DNA from: Candidatus Rokuibacteriota bacterium
GTDB lineage: Bacteria; Methylomirabilota; Methylomirabilia; Rokubacteriales; CSP1-6
Direction of reading: 5' to 3'
Length of the DNA: 9,353 bases
NCBI GenBank assembly: GCA_016177555.1
Contig: JACOVB010000074.1
Coordinates: forward strand, 1-9,353
Position 1 is the stretch's first letter. Each line of letters starts with the position of its first letter. Both the position numbers and the translations under genes were made by a program. The notes below the pieces were generated by a model. That model worked only from the letters and a program-made list of their open reading frames with translations, was not told the origin of the DNA and did not search any database. Below, piece after piece: positions 6,651 through 9,353 of the stretch.

Positions 6651-7386
6651 TGTACCGCGCGTCGTCGCTGGCGAGGAAGGCGACGACGCCGGCGACATCG
6701 TCGGACTCGGCGACGTAGCCCATCGGCACCGAGTTCCGCACCTTGTCGATGACCTCCTTCGGCAGGCGGTCGTGGGCGCGGGTGCGGATCGCGCCGGGGC
6801 ACACGGCGTTGACGGTGATCTGGAAGGGGGCCAGCTCGCGGGCGAGGGAGCGGGTGAAGCCCACGACGCCCATCTTGGCCGCCGCGTAGTCCACGAAGCC
6901 CACGTCGCCGTAGAACGCAGACTCGGTGGACATGTTGATGATGCGGCCGCTTCGGCGGCCGCGCATCTCCTCCACGACCTCGCGCGTGGCCCGCATCGCC
7001 GTCAGGAGCGAGATCTCGATGACGAAGCGCCAGGTGTCCTCCCTCGAGAGGTGAAACTCGCTGGTGCGCTCGCGGGCACTCTGCCCGACGTTGTTGAAGA
7101 GGATGTCGACCCGGCCGAAGCAGCGGCGGGTTGCGGCGAAGGCGTCGCGCACCGCGACGGCGTCGGTCCAGTCCGCGGTGATCGGCAGGACCTGGCGGTC
7201 GAGCTCCTCGATGGCGCGGGCCACCTCCTGGAGGGTGTCCCCCTCGCGGTCCACGACGACGAGGTTGGCTCCCTCGCGGGCGAGGCGCAGCGCGCTCGCC
7301 CGGCCGATACCGTTGGCGGCGCCGGAGACGACGGCGATCCGGCCCGCGAGCCTGCCTTCCATGACCGAGCGCACGACCTGCGCCAT
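6604..7386 (-). CDS. SDR family NAD(P)-dependent oxidoreductase
   Basis: Complete classical short-chain dehydrogenase/reductase, 260 residues. It has the Rossmann motif SGAANGIG (21-28), an acidic Asp46 after the second strand (VVVDREG) that favours NAD over NADP, NNVG (98-101), Ser153 region (NMSTES), the catalytic pair Tyr167-Lys171 (YAAAK), CPGAIRT (196-202), and the closing SDDVAGVVAFLAS and ITGQSILIDGG segments. The substrate is probably an alcohol or keto compound but is not predictable. The ATG at 7386 follows a GGGAGGG box with 7 nt spacing; an internal Met9 is a less likely start. It lies 28 bp after the PotC-like permease and appears to be in the same operon, so it may process the imported solute. 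Its 3' end meets the opposing truncated SDR, overlapping that reading frame by 47 bp. Confidence 0.94.
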   Translation of the reverse strand: MAQVVRSVMEGRLAGRIAVVSGAANGIGRASALRLAREGANLVVVDREGDTLQEVARAIEELDRQVLPITADWTDAVAVRDAFAATRRCFGRVDILFNNVGQSARERTSEFHLSREDTWRFVIEISLLTAMRATREVVEEMRGRRSGRIINMSTESAFYGDVGFVDYAAAKMGVVGFTRSLARELAPFQITVNAVCPGAIRTRAHDRLPKEVIDKVRNSVPMGYVAESDDVAGVVAFLASDDARYITGQSILIDGGRWMI

Positions 7387-7414
7387 GACGAAGCCCTCCC
7401 TGGGAGCGAAGCGG

Positions 7415-8206
7415 TCAGACGAAGCGGTGGAAGTCGATCCAGCGCTCGGCGGCGGCGAGGCCGAGCCCGGTGACGACGATGAGCATGGTCGAGATGGCGG
7501 CGATGGACGGGTCCACGCCGTACTCGATGGCGGTGAAGATCTTCACGGGCAGCGTCATCTGGCCGGCGCCGAGCAGGAAGATCGACACGGGGACGTTGTC
7601 GAAGGAGACGATGAAGGAGAAGAGGGCGCCGGCGGCGATGCCCGGCCGGGCCAGCGGCAGCGTCACCGCGAAGAAGGCCACCGCCCTGCTCGCGCCCAGG
7701 ACGCGGGCGGCGCTCTCGATCTCGGGGTCGATGCCCTGCAGGCTCGCCATCACCGCGCGCACCACGTAGGGCACCGTGATGACCATGTGGGCGAGGGCGA
7801 GGCCCGCGAACGTCCCGTTGAAGCGCACCAGCGCGTAGAACTGGAGCAGCGCCACGCCCACCACCACGCCAGGGAAGATGAGCGGCGCGTTGAGCAGCGC
7901 GGAGACGAGCGCGCCGCCCGGCACCCGCCACCGGATGAGCGCGTAGGACGCCGCCACCCCCGCCCCCAGCGAGCAGAGGGTCGCCACCCCTGCCAGCGCC
8001 AGGCTGAAGCCGATCGCGTTGACGTACTCGGGGTCGCGCAGCACCACCGCGTACCAGCGGAGCGTCACGCCCTGCGGCGGCACGGTCAGGTACGAGGTGC
8101 GGCTGAGAGAGGCGAGCACCACGACCACGACGGGCAGAAGGAGAAAGCCGAAGACGAGCGCGACCCACGCTCGCAGAAGCCACGCGCGCACGCGCGCCGC
8201 CGTCAC
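7415..8206 (-). CDS. ABC transporter permease, PotC-like (polyamine/opine/phosphonate type)
   Basis: Inner-membrane channel subunit of a solute importer, 263 residues, full length for the family. Six hydrophobic segments are visible at about 13-33, 64-90, 104-126, 134-157, 190-213 and 233-253. The ATPase-contacting EAA loop is ESAARVLGAS...LPLARPG (about 164-189). Features of the PotC branch include SRTSYLTVPPQGVTLRWY after the first helix and SFIVSFDNVPVSIFL late in the protein. The start is a GTG (8206) that overlaps the stop of the upstream permease by 4 bp, implying coupled translation. A frame reading further upstream overlaps the PotB-like gene and is not coding. Substrate class is inferred from family resemblance only. 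Members transport putrescine, spermidine, 2-aminoethylphosphonate, iron or sugar-like solutes. Confidence 0.93.
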   Translation of the reverse strand: MTAARVRAWLLRAWVALVFGFLLLPVVVVVLASLSRTSYLTVPPQGVTLRWYAVVLRDPEYVNAIGFSLALAGVATLCSLGAGVAASYALIRWRVPGGALVSALLNAPLIFPGVVVGVALLQFYALVRFNGTFAGLALAHMVITVPYVVRAVMASLQGIDPEIESAARVLGASRAVAFFAVTLPLARPGIAAGALFSFIVSFDNVPVSIFLLGAGQMTLPVKIFTAIEYGVDPSIAAISTMLIVVTGLGLAAAERWIDFHRFV

Positions 8207-9048
8207 ACCCGCGCTCCCACGCGGCGGGTGAGGATTCCCGAGAGGAGGATGAGCGCCAGCACCATCACCGTGAGCAGCAGAGCCTGAGCGGAGCCGGCCG
8301 GCCAGTTCAGCCGCTCGAGGAACTCGTCGTAAATGAGCGTGGACATCACCCGGTAGGTCGGCCCGCCGAGGAGCCGGGGCGTCACCAGGGCGCTGATGGC
8401 GAGGACAAAGACGAGGATCGAGCCGGAGAGGATGCCCGGCGCCGACAGCGGCAGGGTGACGCGCACGAACGTCGCCCCCCAGGAGGCGCCGAGCACGCGG
8501 GCAGCGTCCTCCACGTCGCGCGGGATGTTCTGGATGGCCCCGATCAGTACGAGCACCATGAACGGCAGGAAGATGTGGGTCATGCCGATGAGGAGTCCGG
8601 CGAAGTTGAAGAGGAGCTTCACCGGCGCGTCGACGAGCCCCAGCGTCCGGAGCGCCTGGTTCACCAGCCCGTTCTGGGCGAGCAGCGCGATCCAGCCGAA
8701 CGTGCGGACGACGAGGTTCAGGAGGAGCGGAAAAACGACGAGGATGGTCAGCCAGGACCGCCACCGCGAGCGGGAGCGCGCGAGGAAGAAGGCGACGGGG
8801 TAGCCGATGACGAGCGTGAGGAGCGTCACCGTGAAGCCGAGCGCGAGGGTGCGGCCGATGATCTCCAGGTAGTAGAGGTCGGTGACGAGCTTCACGTAGT
8901 GGCCGGCCGTGAAGCCGCGCGTGATGCCGGCGAGGGGGACGTAGGGGCGGAAGCTCATCGGCACCATCATGCCGACGGGGACGAGGAACGCGACGAGGAG
9001 CAGGAGGAGGGACGGGGCGAGGAGCCCCCAGCCGCGTCCGCGCGTCAC
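8203..9048 (-). CDS. ABC transporter permease, PotB-like
   Basis: Second inner-membrane permease of the same importer, 281 residues. The first transmembrane helix at about 9-31 is followed by the periplasmic SFRPYVPLAGITRGFTAGHY stretch. Further helices lie at about 65-89, 100-123, 146-172, 206-225 and 256-273. The EAA loop reads EDAARVLGAS...LPLSAPG (180-205). The start is best placed at the GTG 9048, which overlaps the ATPase gene stop by 4 bp (GTGA) and begins just before the first helix. An ATG at 9090 would add 14 Arg-rich residues inside the ATPase gene. It pairs with the PotC-like subunit to form a heterodimeric channel. No periplasmic binding protein gene is seen between 6604 and 9353. 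Confidence 0.92.
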   Translation of the reverse strand: MTRGRGWGLLAPSLLLLLVAFLVPVGMMVPMSFRPYVPLAGITRGFTAGHYVKLVTDLYYLEIIGRTLALGFTVTLLTLVIGYPVAFFLARSRSRWRSWLTILVVFPLLLNLVVRTFGWIALLAQNGLVNQALRTLGLVDAPVKLLFNFAGLLIGMTHIFLPFMVLVLIGAIQNIPRDVEDAARVLGASWGATFVRVTLPLSAPGILSGSILVFVLAISALVTPRLLGGPTYRVMSTLIYDEFLERLNWPAGSAQALLLTVMVLALILLSGILTRRVGARV

Positions 9049-9353
9049 GCCTCGCCCCCGGGCAGGAGGATGACGTCCTCGGGCGCCCATTCGACCTGCG
9101 CCTTCGCACCGCGCGCCACCGGAAGGTCGGCGCCGGACGCGACCACCTCGACCTCACGTCCGTCGTCGAGCTGGACGACGTAGTGGTGGGCCTGCCCCGC
9201 GAAGGCGTGAAAGACGACGGGGGCCGGGAAGCGATTGGGCAGTGACGTGCCGCCGCCGGCCGGCACCAGCCGGATGCTCTCTGGCCGCACCGCCGCCTGC
9301 ACCCGCTGTCCCTGCGCCAGCCCCTCGCGGCTGGCCGCCCGGACCGTCAGCCC
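9045..9353 (-). CDS. ABC transporter ATP-binding protein, PotA-like (partial, C-terminal TOBE domain)
   Basis: Last 102 residues of the importer's ATPase; the nucleotide-binding domain is beyond the right edge. The frame is open to the edge, so an internal ATG or GTG inside the window is not the start. The visible part is a TOBE_2-type regulatory domain with the hallmark AAVRPESIRLVP, then a strand-rich stretch with AHHYVVQLDDGREVEV, and ends WAPEDVILLPGGEA. VRPE is typical of the PotA/FbpC/UgpC type of ATPase, matching the two permeases downstream. Its TGA overlaps the GTG of the PotB-like gene. Confidence 0.88.
   Translation of the reverse strand, partial: GLTVRAASREGLAQGQRVQAAVRPESIRLVPAGGGTSLPNRFPAPVVFHAFAGQAHHYVVQLDDGREVEVVASGADLPVARGAKAQVEWAPEDVILLPGGEA

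Noticed and set aside
7407..7428. Nine-base direct repeat CGAAGCGGT, two copies 13 bp apart, at the end of the PotC-like gene
   Set aside because: The second copy lies in coding sequence. Two short copies do not support a repeat element or operator.
7415..9157. 580-codon minus-strand frame covering both permeases
   Set aside because: Only the last 263 codons (from GTG 8206) match a permease. The first part is an out-of-frame reading of the PotB-like gene, so this is not a fusion.

Overview
The window is very GC-rich and densely coded. Its families (aerobic molybdenum hydroxylase, amide hydrolases, branched-chain amino acid and polyamine-type ABC transporters, SDRs) are typical of soil or sediment bacteria such as Candidatus Rokubacteria or environmental Proteobacteria. 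The taxon is a guess from composition and gene content. I see no rRNA, tRNA, CRISPR array, transposase or phage gene.

Layout. (1) Positions 1-2074, minus strand: most of a CoxL/xanthine-dehydrogenase-type molybdopterin-binding catalytic subunit, whose C-terminus runs off the left edge. (2) Positions 2075-2271: a divergent intergenic region with a near-consensus sigma70-type promoter on the plus strand and a weaker one on the minus strand sharing its -10 region. (3) Positions 2272-3062, plus strand: remains of a branched-chain amino acid (LIV) type ABC transporter. A substrate-binding protein gene has lost about half its length and carries a one-base frameshift. It is followed directly by a 39-codon tail of an ABC ATPase. 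(4) Positions 3085-6300, plus strand: three intact genes in a tight row, acetamidase/formamidase, amidase-signature amidase and a NodB-fold (PuuE/imidase-like) deacetylase. (5) Positions 6297-about 6590, plus strand: the first ~98 codons of an SDR gene cut off before its catalytic centre. (6) Positions 9353-6604, minus strand: a head-on operon of a PotA-like ATPase (partial), a PotB-like permease, a PotC-like permease and a complete SDR. The three transporter genes are joined by 4-bp GTGA stop/start overlaps.

How they may work together. The plus-strand cluster looks like a catabolic unit for small amides, possibly cyclic imides or ureides. It has three different C-N hydrolase folds in a row, originally served by a LIV-type importer that is now broken here. 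The minus-strand operon is a separate uptake system for a polyamine-like or other small organic solute, coupled to an oxidoreductase. The molybdenum hydroxylase has the PYRGAGR loop rather than the Cys loop of true CO dehydrogenase, so its substrate is open.

Nothing here is clearly a new kind of system. The most unusual content is the series of degradation scars (internal deletion, one-base frameshift, gene-fusion deletion, SDR truncation) flanking three intact hydrolases, with a strong promoter kept in front of the dead transporter gene. An assembly or sequencing error could explain part of this.
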